64,000 bases of DNA from positions 58,057,998-58,121,997 of the forward strand of contig NC_062223.1 of NCBI RefSeq assembly GCF_902686445.1, in the 5' to 3' direction. The notes under the pieces are model-generated. The model did not search any database, had not been told where the DNA came from, and saw nothing but the letters and a program-made list of their open reading frames with translations. Source of the DNA: Sciurus carolinensis. Lineage: Eukaryota; Chordata; Mammalia; Rodentia; Sciuridae. Each line of letters begins with the position of its first letter. Position 1 is the first letter of the stretch. Made by a program: the position numbers and the translations under genes. Shown here piece after piece: positions 10,316 to 21,527 of this stretch.

Positions 10316-10870
10316 TATCGTGTTCCCTCTGCCCGCAGAGAGAGACACGACAAACTGGTTGTTCGTCAGAGCTCTTTATTGTTCTTCTCGTTCTCCTTGT
10401 TCTTCTTTCTCCTCTTCCTTTTTTACAAGGAAGTCATGGTTATTATATATGAATCATGAGCCAATCAGGTTACAGAGCATGTGGGGAGAGCATGATTACA
10501 ATATAACACAATAGGGGTATCAAGAGAGCACGCAGCGAGCACGAGTCACCTCATCCAATCAGAACGATTTCCTTAAGCAGTGTCAGCTGTTTGTTGCAAA
10601 CCAGGCCGCCTCGGCTCAGTGCCAGGTGCCATACTGAAGTCCTTGATGTTGCAAACCAGGAGCCCCGGCTCAGTGCCAGGTGCCATACTGAAGTCCTTGA
10701 TGTTGCAAACCAGGAGCCCCGGCTCAGTGCCAGGTGCCATACTGAAGTCCTTGATGTTGCAAACCAGGAGCCCCGGCTCAGTGCCAGGTGCCACACTGAA
10801 GTCCTTGATGTTGCAAACCAGGGGCCCCGGCTCAGTGCCAGGCTAGGGTGGGGTCTGCAGTACCCCGACA
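10316..10870 (-). repeat. 5' LTR of IAP-like provirus
   Basis: A direct copy of 6171-6671 with one extra 54-bp unit (five copies at about 10590-10840). It has the canonical C-A at the position where the other LTR has C-G (TG against CG on the plus strand at 10321/6176). The AATAAA signal is at 10375-10380 (minus). It is followed at 10871-10876 by the second AAGGAC target copy. Confidence 0.92.
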
Positions 10871-12956
10871 AAGGACAATATTGAATAGAAGTGGTGAAAG
10901 AGGGCATCCCTGCCTTGTTCCAGTTTTTAGGGGGAATGCTTTCAGTTTTTCACCATTTAGAATGATATTAGCCATGGGCTTAGCATAGATGGCCTTTACA
11001 ATGTTAAGGAATGTTCCCACTATCCCTATTTTTTCTAGTGTTTTGAGCATGAAGGGGTGCGTATTTTATCAAATGCTTTTTCTGCATCTATTGAAATAAT
11101 CATGTGATTCTTGACTTTAAGTCTATTGATATGGTGAATTACATTTATTGATTTCCTGATGTTGAACCAACCTTGCATCCCTGGGATGAAACCCACTTGA
11201 TCATGGTGCACTACCGTTTTAATATGTTTTTGTATGCGATTTGCTAAAATTTTGTTGAGAATTTTTACATCGATGTTCATTAAGGATATTGGTCTGAAAT
11301 TTTCTTTCCTTGATGTGTCTCTGTCTGGTTTAGGTATCAGGGTGATATTGGCTTCATAGAATGAGTGTGGGAGGGTTCCCTCCTCTTCTATTTTATGGAA
11401 TACTTTGAGAAGTATTGGAATGAGCTCTTTAAAGTTTTTGTAGAACTCGGCTGAGAACCCATCTGGTCCCGGACTTTTCTTTGTTGGTAGGCTTTTGATG
11501 ACTTCTTCTATTTCATTACTTGAAATTGGTCTATTTAAATTGTGTATGTCCTCCTCGTTCAGTTTAGGCAATTCTTATGTCTCTAGAAACCTGTTGATGC
11601 CTTTGAAATTTTCTATTTTGTTGGAGTATAGGTTTTCAAAATAGCTTCTAATTATGTTTTGTATTTCAGTCGTGTCTGCTGTGATATTTCCTTGTTCATT
11701 CCGAATTTTGGTGATTTGGGTTTTCTCTCATCTTCTCTTTGTTAGTGTGGCTAAAGGTTCATCAATTTTGTTAATTTTTTCGAAGAACCAACTATTTATT
11801 TTGTCAATTTTTTGTATTGTTTCTTTTGTTTCAGTTTCGTTGATTTCAGTTCTGAGTTTCACTATTTCCTGCCTTCTACTACTTTTGGTGTTGGTCTGTT
11901 CTTCTTTTTCTAGGGTTTTGAGCTGTAGTGTTAGGTCATTTATTTGTTGAATTTTACTTCTTTTATTAAATGCGCTCCATGAAATAAATGTTCCTCTAAG
12001 TACTGCTTTCATAGTGTCCCAGATATTTTGATGTGATGTTTCTTTGTTCTCATTTACCTCTAAGAATTTTTTTATTTCCTTCCTGATATCTTCTGTTATC
12101 CATTCATCATATAATAGCATATTGTTTAACCTCTGGGTGTTGGAGTAGTTTCTGTTTTTTACTCTTTCATTTATTTCTAACTTCAATCCATTATGATCTG
12201 ATAGAATACAAGGTAGTGTCTCTATCTTCTTGTATTTGGTAACATTAGCTTTGTGACATAATATATGGTCTATTTTAGAGAAGGATCCATGTGCTGCTGA
12301 GAAGAAAGTCTATTCGCTCTTGGTTGGATAGTATATTCTATAAATGTACGTTAAGTCTAAATTATTGATTGTGTTATTGAGATCTATGGTTTCTTTGTTT
12401 AATTTTTGTTTGGAAGATCTGTCCAGTGGTGAGAGAGGCGTGTTAAAATCACCTAGTTTTATCGTGTTGTGGTCTATTTGGTTTCTAAAATTGAGAAGGA
12501 TTTGTTTGACATACATGGATGAGCCACTGTTTGGGGCATAGATGTTTATGATTGTTATATCTTGCTGATTTATGCTTCACTTAAGCAGTATGAAATGTCC
12601 TTTTTTATCCCTTCTGACTAACTTTGGCTTAAAGTCCACATTATCTGAAATGAGGACGGATACCCCAGCTTTTTGCTGAGTCCATATGCATCGTATGTTT
12701 TTCCCCATCCTTTCACCTTTAGTCTATGGGTATCTCTTTCCATGAGGTGAGTCTCTTGCAGGCAACATATTGTTGGATCTTTCTTTTTAATCCAATCTGC
12801 CAGTCTATGTCTTTTGATTGATGAATTCAGGCCGTTAACATTAAGAGTTATTATTGAGATATGATTTGTATTCCTGGTCATGGTTCATTTTTAAAATTTT
12901 ATTTATTTATTTATTTATTTGACACACCTTGGTTCCTCCTTTATTTGACAGTTCCT

Positions 12957-14003
12957 TTAGGATAATTCTTCCCTTTGCTGACTTGCTTCTTTATTTTTTA
13001 TCTCTTCCTCATGAAATATTTTGCTGAGAATGTTCTGTAATGCTGGCTTTCTTTTTGTAAATTCTTTTAGCTTTTGTTTATCATGGAATGATTTTATTTC
13101 ATCGTCAAATTTGAAGGTAAGTTTTGCTGGGTATAAGATTCTTGGTTGGCATCCATTTTCTTTCAGAGCTTGAAAAATGTTATTCCAGGCCCTTCTAGCT
13201 TTTAGGGTCTGGATTGAAAAATCTGCTGGTATCCGTATTGGTTTCCCCCTGAATGTAATTTGGTTCTTTTCTCTCACAGCCTTTAAAATTCTGTCTTTAT
13301 TTTGTATGTTAGGTATTTTCATTATAATGTGCCTTGGTGTGGGTCTGTTGTAATTTTGTGTATTTGGAGTTCTATAAGACTCTTGAACTTGATTTTCCAT
13401 TTCATTCTTCAGATTTGGGAAATTTTCTGATATTATTTCATTGAATAGATTGTTCATTCCTTTGGTTTGTTTCTCTAAGCCTTCCTCAATCCCATTAATT
13501 CTCAAATTTGGCCTTTTCATGATATCCCAGAGTTCTTGGAGATTCTGTTCATGATTTCTTACCATCTTCTCTGTTTGTTCAACTTTGTTTTCGAGGTTAA
13601 ATATTTTGTCTTCAATATCTGAGGTTCTGACTTCCAGGTGTTCTATCCTATTGGTTATGCTTTCTATGGAGTTCTTAATTTGGTTTATTGTTTCCTTCAT
13701 TTCAAGGATTTCTGCTTGTTTTTTTTTCAATATCTCTAACTCTTTATTGAAATGATCTTTTGCTTCCCGTATTTGGTCTTTTAACTGTCGATTGGTGCTA
13801 TCATTCAATGCCTGCATTTGCTCTTTCATCTCATCATTCAATGCCTGCATTTGCTCTTTTATCTCATCGTTTGCTTCTCTGATCATTTTAATTATGTACA
13901 TTCTGAACTCCCTTTCTGTCGTTTCTTCTGCCATGCTGTCATTGGATTTTATTGATGTAACATCTAGATTTGTTTGGGGCATTTTCTTCCCTTTTTTTCT
14001 CAT
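12957..14003 (-). CDS. L1 ORF1 protein, intact frame
   Basis: A 348-residue open frame in the full-length L1. The product is an RNA-binding, trimer-forming nucleic-acid chaperone that coats L1 RNA in cytoplasmic particles. Visible parts are a basic N-terminus (M-R-K-K-G-K-K), a long coiled coil (about residues 35-160, rich in Lys, Glu and Leu/Ile heptads), an RRM-like part (about 162-255, with L-R-I-N-G-I-E-E) and a C-terminal RNA-binding domain (about 255-335, with R-P-T-P-R-H-I and R-A-R-R-A-W-like A-R-R-A-W). Length fits rodent ORF1p. Residues 47-57 and 58-68 are an 11-residue tandem duplication in the coiled coil. The start at 14003 lies at the 3' end of the GC-rich 5' UTR. No stop or frameshift was seen, although the linked ORF2 is dead. 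Confidence 0.9.
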   Translation of the reverse strand: MRKKGKKMPQTNLDVTSIKSNDSMAEETTEREFRMYIIKMIREANDEIKEQMQALNDEMKEQMQALNDSTNRQLKDQIREAKDHFNKELEILKKKQAEILEMKETINQIKNSIESITNRIEHLEVRTSDIEDKIFNLENKVEQTEKMVRNHEQNLQELWDIMKRPNLRINGIEEGLEKQTKGMNNLFNEIISENFPNLKNEMENQVQESYRTPNTQNYNRPTPRHIIMKIPNIQNKDRILKAVREKNQITFRGKPIRIPADFSIQTLKARRAWNNIFQALKENGCQPRILYPAKLTFKFDDEIKSFHDKQKLKEFTKRKPALQNILSKIFHEEEIKNKEASQQREELS

Positions 14004-15535
14004 ATTGTTCAGGAATCAGTGGGTCATTAAGATCTTGCAGATTTCCTCTATTGACTTATAATGTCCCTGAAGATTGCTAGTATATCCCCTCTTATCCTTC
14101 AGTAGCCTGCAGTCTTGGAGGAAGGTGATAATGTGGTGCTCCACAAGGAAGCTGCCTCTCTATGGTTGGTGACCCTCCGGTGGGGTATATTCCCTGATAG
14201 TGGGCAGAGGTGCCTCCACTAGTTGACCAATGGTCATCCAAAGGGGAACTAGGCTGCAGGCTGAGGCAAGGCCTCTTTGAGCCTGTGTCTCTGGTTTTAC
14301 CGTCCTTGTGGGAAAACCTCACCCGGCAGGGAAGACTCACCCGGTGGGGAGGTCTCACTGGTCAGTTCCCCTCCTAGATGTTCCCCTCAATCTACAACTA
14401 CTGTCTGGGCTGGGCTGTCTTCCTCTGCAACGTTCCCAGGGGCCTGGAACTACCTCCTGAGCCTGGGAGCCTCACCCTTCGCAGACGAGTCTCCTTAGGC
14501 TGCCTCTCCTCAGAGAATCTGCCCGCAGTCCTGGAAACTTCGTTCCGCCCCAGGTGTGTCCTTGTGCGGCTCTTCCACCAAGAAGCCGGTTCTGGGACCC
14601 TGCTCTGCACCTAATCACCTGGCTATGAGGCCCCTCCTCTGAGCCGCCACCTGGAACCCCGTACAATAGCTCCGAGACCCAGAGACCCGCCACACACCTC
14701 TTCCTCCAGACAGCTGCTCGGTTTCTGACACAGTCACTAGGAGTCCAAGCAACTCACTTCGTGTCTCCTCCTCCCGCCAACCACCCATAGCCCTAGGCAG
14801 TCACTCTGAGTCCAAGTGACCCGCCCTGTTCCTCCTCCTCCTCGGGGTAGCCCCCCGGGTGTTCAGGAGCGGTTGCTCGGAGACCAAGCGATCCACTGCG
14901 CTCCTCCTCCAGGCAGGACACTGGTGTTCAGGAGCGGTCGCTTTGAGTCCAAACAACTCACAACTTGCCTCCTCCTCTGACAACTGCCTGTGGCTCTGAT
15001 GCAGTCACTCCTAGACCAAGCTTCTCCTCTTCCTCTGGGCAACCCCCTGGTGTTCAGAAGCGGTCGTTCTGAGTCCAAACAGCTCGCCCCGCAGCTCCTC
15101 CTCTGGCAACCGCCTGTGGCTCTGTTGTAGTCACTCCTAGACCAAGCGACCCACCACGTTCCTCTTCTTCCTCCGGGCAACCCCCCGGTGTTCAGAAGTG
15201 GTCGTTCTGAGTCCAAACAGTTCATCAGGCAGCCGCCCGGAGCCCCAGTGGTTGCTCTGAGTCCAAGCGCTGTGCTGAGCCGCCTCCTCTACGATGATCC
15301 CAGTTGTCCGTGTTTACCACTCCAGTGGAGGGAGGGGCGTCTCGCTGGGCAACTCTACTTCACAAAGTTCCCTGCGTTCCTGGGCTACCGCCCCATCCGG
15401 GATGCCTCCCCAATGGGAGAGACTCACCCGACAGCTTTAAGTTGGTCCCAAGTCTCTCACTATCTTCTCTTTTGAATCCTGCGTCCTGGAGCAACATGAA
15501 ATGCAGCCGCCCTCTAGTCCGCCATCTTGAAACCC
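14004..15535 (-). promoter_or_regulatory. L1 5' UTR (promoter region)
   Basis: The L1 starts on the minus strand with a CAAGATGGCGGACTAGAGGG block (about 15505-15530). This resembles the YY1-site-like start of mammalian L1 5' UTRs and is also seen at 22121. The 1.5 kb is GC-rich against its surroundings and lies directly before ORF1. About 14770-15290 contains a repeated unit of about 125 bp. Several open frames here are by-products of GC-richness and repetition. Confidence 0.85.
14770..15290 (-). repeat. about 125-bp tandem repeats in L1 5' UTR
   Basis: The motif GTGTTCAG-AG(C/T)GGT-GCT/GTT followed by CTGAGTCCAAAC or GAGACCAAGC recurs at about 14860, 14930, 15050 and 15190. The GGCTCTG(A/T)TG start recurs at about 14990 and 15118. 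Mouse L1 promoters are also built of tandem monomers, but these are unrelated in sequence. Confidence 0.7.
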
Positions 15536-15548
15536 CCAGCATTACCTT
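15536..15548. repeat. target-site duplication, right (full-length L1)
   Basis: CCAGCATTACCTT, an exact copy of 4077-4089, directly after the L1 5' end. Confidence 0.93.
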
Positions 15549-15910
15549 AATACTAAGGATATACACAGACATAAGAGGAGAAGGAAACTATAGAATAATA
15601 TTCATGATGAATATAGACAAAGAATTCCTCAATAATCTACTAGCAAACCAAATCCCATGCAAAAAATATCATGCCTCACTATCAAGTGGAATTTAACCCA
15701 GCGATACAAGTAGGCTTATACATTCTGAATCCAATAAATATGAATCTACATATTTTAAAAAATGAGAATGAGGGACAAAAATCATATGGTCATCTCATTA
15801 GGTGCATAAAGATCATTTCACCAATTCAATATCCTTTCATAATAAAATATCTAACAAATTAGGGATCAAAGAAAGGTACTTCAACACAATGAAGTCCATA
15901 TATTATAGCC
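15549..15910 (+). mobile_element. degenerate old L1, right part
   Basis: This continues the plus-strand L1 split by the insertion. A translated piece (about 15600-15690) reads like the ORF2 [16 protein letters not shown] region of the palm domain. Several frameshifts and stops are present. Confidence 0.6.
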
Positions 15911-15939
15911 TACAATTAACACTATTCAGCACTTAAAAT

Positions 15940-17690
15940 TTTTATTATTTCTTTTTTTACTGGTTCTTTTTAGTTACACATGACAGTAGAATTCATTTCG
16001 ACATAATTTTACAAGCATGGAATATATCTTGTTCTAATTAAGACCACAGTACCTCTTCTTCCTCTTCCCTTTCCCCACCTCCTACTCCCTTCTATTGATC
16101 TTTATGCCATTTACCCATAGTTTTTAAAATTAATTTCTAATTGCTGAAGATGTTGAATATATTTTCATATATTTGTTGACCACTCATAGTTCTTTTTTTT
16201 TTTGAGAAGTGTCTTCTAAGTTCTTTTGTTCATTTATTGATTGGTTTATTTTGGTTTTGGTGTTAATTTTTTTTTTTTGAGTTATTTATATATCCTGGAT
16301 ACTAAAGTTCTATCTGAGGGGCAGGTGGCAAAGATTTTCCCCCATTCTGTAGGCTCTCTCTTCATGATCTTGATTGTTTCCTCTGCTGTGAAGAAGATTT
16401 TTAATTTGATGCCATCTCATTTCTTGATTTTTAAATTTTATTTCTTGTATTTTAGAAGTCTTGTTAGGAAAGTCAATTCCTGAGTCAATGTGTTGGATTA
16501 TTGGGCCTACATAATCTTCTAGCAGCTACAGGGCTTTTGGTATAATCCATATATCTTTGATTTACTTTGAGTTGAGTTTTGTGCAGGGTGAGAGGGGTTT
16601 AATTTCATTCTACTACATGTGGATTTCCACTTTTCTCAACACTGATTGTTAAAAAGGCTATCTTTACTTCAATGTATGTTTTTGGCAACTTTGTCTAGTA
16701 TGAGATAATATTTATGTGGATTTGTATCTCTGTCTTCTATTCTGCTCTATTGATCTCATGTTTTGGTGCCAATACCATGCTGTTTTTATTACTATAGCCC
16801 TGTAGTATAATTTAAGGTCTGGTATTTTGATGTCTCTTGCTTTGCTTTTCTCTCTAAGGATTGCTTTGACTATTCTGGACCTCTTATTTTTCCAAATGAA
16901 TTTCATTTTCTATTTCTATGGAGAGGACCATTAGAATTTTGATGGGAATTGCATTGAATCAGTGTAGCACTTTTGGTACTATGGGCATTTTTACAATATT
17001 TATTCTGCCTATCCAAGAATATGGGAAGTCTTTCTGTCATTTAAGGTCTCCTTCAATTTCTTTATTTAGAGTTCTACAATTTTAATTTTAGAGGTCCTTC
17101 ACCTGTTTTGTTAGATTGTTAGATTAATTCCCAAGTGGTTGTTTTTTTTTTGTTGTTTTTTTTTTTTTTTTTTTGGAGGCTATTATGAATGGGATAGTTG
17201 CTCTAATTTCTCTTTCAAAACATTCATCATTGGAGAATAGGAACCCAGTTGATTTATGAGTGTAAATTTGTATCCTGCTACTTTGATGAATAAGTTTATG
17301 AGTTCTAGACGTTTTCTAGTGGAGTTTTCTGGGTCTTATAAATGTAGGATCATGTCATCAGCCAACAGAAATAGTTTGAGTTCTTCTTTTTCCCATTCAA
17401 ATCCCTTTAATTTTCTTCTCTTACCTAATTGCTCTGGCTACAATTTCAAGGACTATGCTGAAGAAAGTTGTTGAGAGAAGGCATCCTTGTCTTGTTCCTG
17501 TCTTTAGAGAGAATTCATTTAGTTTTTCTCCATTCAGAATGATGTTGGCATTGGGTTTGTCATATATAGCTTTTACAATGTTGAGACATGTTACTTCTAT
17601 CCCTAGTTTTTCTAGTATTTTTTACATTAATGCACATAGAGTATTTTTTTCTACTTTCCACAATATATTCAGCACAACTAGATCCTCATG
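15940..17690 (-). mobile_element. old L1 fragment (3' half)
   Basis: The reverse complement gives an L1 3' UTR (15955-16090) and ORF2 C-terminal to RT sequence. The clearest protein stretch is 16906-16712 (M-K-F-I-W-K-N-K-R and [12 protein letters not shown]). Poly-T interruptions and stops are frequent. It is 5' truncated near 17690. Confidence 0.8.
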
Positions 17691-18177
17691 TGCTCACAAT
17701 TCATTCCACCTACCAGGTGGGCAATTCCTGGACATCTACGTGTTATGTTGGAATAGAGTCAAATTTTAAAATGTAGACCTGTAGATTAGAGTTGTTTTCA
17801 TAATAAAGCTAAGCAGTGTACCATAGGAAGCACTACATTAAAATTCACTTCTTTCCTGGACAGACTTAGGACAAATTTACATTACCCATGGATAAAGTGT
17901 CAGTAAAACAGAAGCCCTCTGAGTGGTAGGTACACAGCACTATTAAGAACCACATATGATTCATTCATCTGTTTTCATGTATTCTTCTTCTCACATAATT
18001 ATTCTCACTTCTCCATTTCAGCGCATTATTTCTTTCTTTAAATCTCAAAAGAGGAGTCTAGATTTCCATGAACATCACTAGAAATCTGGAATTACCCATA
18101 GTATATATTCAGTACAACTGGGTTGTAATCACAATCAGTTCTAATTCCCAGGTGAGCAAAGAGAAGTATTCAGTGAA

Positions 18178-18229
<52 letters not shown>

Positions 18230-18720
18230 ATCTATCTAGATTGAACCTATCACTGTTCAAATGAATGCTTTTTTAAAAGAAAAATTCTATAATTTCTGCC
18301 ACACTTGCTGTTCTTTATCTTCCACAAAATATTTCCTTAAAAATGATCAGGAGAAATTTTCATGGTGAATATTCATAGCTCTTAAAAAAATAAATATATA
18401 CCTAGATGACTAAGTCTGTCTGGTGCAACCTATTGGCCCTTTGCATTCAGCTCAATGAATGTAAAAGATCTTCAAAGATTTATCTTCAGATTGTGTCACC
18501 ACATATGAAGATATTGTGATGGAGCCACTTACTAAGTGTTGTGCATGTGCACAAGTTTGTTTAAGAAACCAGAGCATGTGGAGATAATCATTACAAAAAT
18601 TTCATATGCATAAATGCCATAAATAGAATGCTTCTATTTCACCAGAAAATATGTACTAAGGAAAGTTTAGCTTTCTTTCTTAAACTTAACTCTAACTGAA
18701 CTTTTTTTATATATTATGAT
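17691..18720. other. unassigned intergenic DNA
   Basis: No gene was recognised. The only clear structure is the tetranucleotide array at 18178-18236. Confidence 0.5.
18178..18236 (+). repeat. (CTAT)n microsatellite
   Basis: About 13 perfect CTAT units followed by CATCTATCTA. Confidence 0.95.
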
Positions 18721-20796
18721 GAACTGCTTTCTTTTTCTTTAATTTATTTATATTGATTCATTGTAAACAAATGGAGTAAAACTTATTTCTCTGATTGTAC
18801 TTGAAGTAGAGTCATACCATTTGTGTAATCATACATGTACATAGGGTAATGATGTTTGTATCATTCTGTTATTTTTCTCTTCCCCTCACCCCTCCCACCC
18901 CACTTTCCTCTGTACAATCAATCCTTCTTCCCTTCTTGCATATCTCCCACCCCCATTATGTATCATTATGCGCTTATCAGAGAGATCATTCGGGTTTTGG
19001 TTTTATGGGATTGGATTATCTCACTTAGCATGATATTCTCCAACTTCATCAGTTTGCCTGCCAATGCCATAATTTTACTCTTTATGGCTAATATTCCATT
19101 GTGTATATATACTACAGTTTCTTTATCCATTCATCAATTGAAGGGCATCTACGTTGGTTCCACAATCTAGCTACTGTGAATTGAGCAGCTATGAACATTG
19201 ATGTGCCTGCATCACTGTAGTATGCTGACTTTAAGTCCTTTGGGTATAGGCCAAGGAGTGGGATAGGTGGGTCAAATGGTGAATGGTTTCATTCCAAGTT
19301 TTCTAAGGAATCTCCACACTGATTTTCAGAGTGGTTGTACTAATTTTCATCCCCACCAGCAATGTGTGAGTGTACCTTTTTCCCCACATCCTCTCCAACA
19401 CCTGTTGTTGCTTGATTTCTTGATAAACACCATTCTAATTGAGGTGAGATGAAATCCTAGGGTACTTTTGATTTGCATTTCTCTTCTTACTAGAGATCTT
19501 GAACATTTTTCATGTATCTGTTGATTGCATGTAGATCTTCTTCTGTGAAGTGTCTGTTCATTTCCTTAGCCCATTTATTGATTGGGTTATTTTTATTCTT
19601 CCTGTAAAATTTTTTGAGTTCTTTATAGATTCTGGAGATTAGTGCTCTATCTGAAGTATGTGTGACAAAGATTTTCTCACATTCTGTAGGCTCTCTCTTC
19701 ACATTGCTGATAATTTCCTTTGCTGAGAACAAGTTTTTAGTTTGAATCTATCCCAATTATTGATTCCTGGTTTTATTTCTTGTGCTTTGGGAGTCATGTT
19801 GAGGAAGTCTGATCCTAAGTCGACTTGAAGATTTTGACCTACTTTTTCCTCTGTAAGATGCAGGGTCTCTGGTCTGATTCTGAGGTTCTTGATCCATTTT
19901 GAGTTGATTTTTGTGCAGAGTGAGAGATAGGGGTTTAATTTCATTCTGCTGCATATGGATTTCCAGTTTTCTCAGCACCATTTGTTGAACAGTCTATCTT
20001 TTCTCCATTGCATGTTTTTGGCACCTTTGTCTAGTATGAGGAAACTGTATTTATTTGAGTTTGTGTCTGTGTCCTATCTTCAGTACCATTGATCTACCTG
20101 TATATTTTGGTGCCCATACCATGCTGTTTTTGTAACTATTGCTCTGTAGTATAGTTGGAGTTCTGGTATTGTGATACCCTCTGCTTTGTTCTTCCTGCTA
20201 AAGACTGCTTTAGCTATTCTGAGTCTTTTATTCTTCCAGATGAATTTCATGATTGCTTGCTCTATTTCTATAAGGTATGTCATTGGGATTTTAATTGGAA
20301 TTGCATTGAATCTGAATAGCACTTTTGGTAGTATGGCCATTTTGACAATATTAATTCTTCCTGTCCAAGAACATGGGAGATCTTTCCATCTTTTAAGGTT
20401 TTCTTTAATTTCTTTCTTTAGTCTCCTATAGATCTCATTGTAGAGGTCTTTCATCTCTTTTGTTAGATTAATTCCCAAGTATTTTATTTTATTTTTTGAG
20501 GCTATTGTGAATGGAGTAATTTTCCTAATTTCTATTTCAGAGAATTCATCACTTATGAATAAAAATGCATTAGGTTTATGAGCATTGATTTTATATCCTG
20601 CTACTTTACTGAATTTATTTATGAGTTCTAGAAGTTTTCTGGTGGAATTTTTCAGCTCCCCTAAATATAATCATGTCATCAGCAAATAGTGATAGTTTGA
20701 GTTCTTCTTTTCCTATTCATATCCCTTTAATTTCTTTGGTCTGCCTAATTGTTCTGGCTAGAATTTCAAGGATGATGTTGAATAAAAGTGGTGAAA
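18721..20796 (-). mobile_element. L1 fragment (3' part of ORF2 and 3' UTR)
   Basis: The reverse complement runs from the F-A-D-D region of ORF2 (about 20690) to the 3' UTR near 18730. Recognisable pieces are 20478-20080 (M-G-I-N-L-T-K-E), 19944-19699 and 19732-19490. All are broken by frameshifts. The L1 is cut at 20796 by the LTR of another provirus, and its 5' remainder is not seen on the other side. Confidence 0.87.
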
Positions 20797-21137
20797 TGTT
20801 GGGAGAAATCCTAGTTCTTGGCTGGCAGAAGTGAAGGTCTCAAGTGTGTAAGGAAAACTTGTAGGATGGAGAGTTCCACTCTATCTAGGAAAGTAAACAA
20901 CTGCCCCAAGTTGACTCAGTGTTACCAAGGGAACCCATATAGGAGCCTGGTGGTCTGATCCCCCATGGCATACTGTGATTGGGCAAGAAATCTATAAAAT
21001 GTATAGCTGTTCCTGCAATAAACAAGTTTGCAGGCTTCTTGCCACAAGTCTGCTTCCACCCAACTCCCGGAGTCTGGGTCTTGACTCCGCACCCTTACCC
21101 CGCATATGAGCTAGCCCGGCACAAGAGAAAAACTACA
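20797..21137 (+). repeat. 5' LTR
   Basis: Starts TGTTGGGAG and ends AACTACA, 341 bp. A TATAAAAT box lies at 20993-21000 and an AATAAA signal at 21017-21022, close together as in short LTRs. Its first 68 bp are duplicated exactly at 22841-22908. Confidence 0.8.
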
Positions 21138-21527
21138 TTTTGGCGCCCCAGGTGCCTCATCTACTCATGCACCTCAGGATTCACGAGTCCCCCCTGATTT
21201 GGTAAGGGCCCCTTCATGTTTGGTGTGCTGATGGTCCTGTGAGGGTGAGCACAGGACCCCTCTACCCCCTTTCTTCCTTGTATTGTCCTGATCCCCAAGA
21301 AAAGGCACACACCACTGCTAGCAGGTGCCTTCCCATCAGTGGCTCTACTTTCACCTTTGGTTCTCCTGGTGAATTCACATAAGGGATTGATCCCCCCAAA
21401 TTCAGAACCACATCTCCCTCTGAGGACATTTTTACCAGAGACTCTGTACGGACATATGGCCGTGAACTGATGACTCATGGAAATTCCTCACTAAGCACAA
21501 GACATTGGATTCTAAATACTTCTTTGT

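Larger units (their letters stand above)
6171..10870 (-). mobile_element. class II IAP-like endogenous provirus, defective
   Basis: Two LTRs (6171-6671 and 10316-10870) flank an internal region of 3.6 kb. On the minus strand the order is 5' LTR, 2-nt gap, a primer site complementary to tRNA-Phe (10296-10313), a repeat-rich leader, a short gag start (9653-9456), a long AT-rich non-coding stretch, an env transmembrane-subunit-like frame (7578-6967), a polypurine tract (AAAGGGGGAG, about 6673-6682) and the 3' LTR. A 6-bp target duplication and tRNA-Phe priming are typical of intracisternal A-particle (IAP) elements. No protease, reverse transcriptase or integrase was recognised, so it is non-autonomous. 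The LTRs differ by very few substitutions, so the insertion is recent. Confidence 0.88.
4351..12881 (-). pseudogene. L1 ORF2 (endonuclease/reverse transcriptase), broken
   Basis: ORF2 starts at 12881 with an endonuclease N-terminus (L-N-V-N-G-L, then C-L-Q-E-T-H), but the frame shifts after about 70 residues. Further open pieces lie at 12516-12310, 12186-11728, 11571-11035 and 11050-10871 (fingers and palm, with S-P-G-P-D-G-F and [10 protein letters not shown]). The provirus interrupts at 10870/6171. Beyond it, 6203-5709 has the catalytic F-A-D-D, 5681-5211 the post-RT region, and 4956-4351 the C-terminal Cys-rich region ending at the stop. ORF2p normally nicks DNA and copies L1 RNA at the target site. 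This copy cannot make it because of several frameshifts as well as the insertion. Confidence 0.9.
4090..15535 (-). mobile_element. full-length L1 retrotransposon, interrupted by a provirus
   Basis: Read on the minus strand this holds a GC-rich 5' UTR (15535-14004), an intact ORF1 (14003-12957), a short A/T-rich inter-ORF spacer, ORF2 (12881 to 4351, broken), and a 3' UTR with a G-rich tract ending in a poly-A (poly-T on the plus strand at 4088). Exact 13-bp target-site copies flank it. Without the IAP-like provirus (6171-10870 plus one target copy) it is about 6.7 kb, the expected size for a full-length rodent L1. It inserted into an older plus-strand L1. ORF2 frameshifts and the provirus make it incapable of moving by itself, but its ORF1 frame is open. 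Confidence 0.93.

Noticed and set aside
10586..10840. CRISPR-like appearance of regularly spaced repeats
   Set aside because: Units are contiguous 54-bp copies without unique spacers, lie in an LTR U3, and the genome is mammalian.
14092..15475. Several 60-130-codon frames on both strands
   Set aside because: They lie in the GC-rich, repetitive L1 5' UTR and show no domain or coding pattern.
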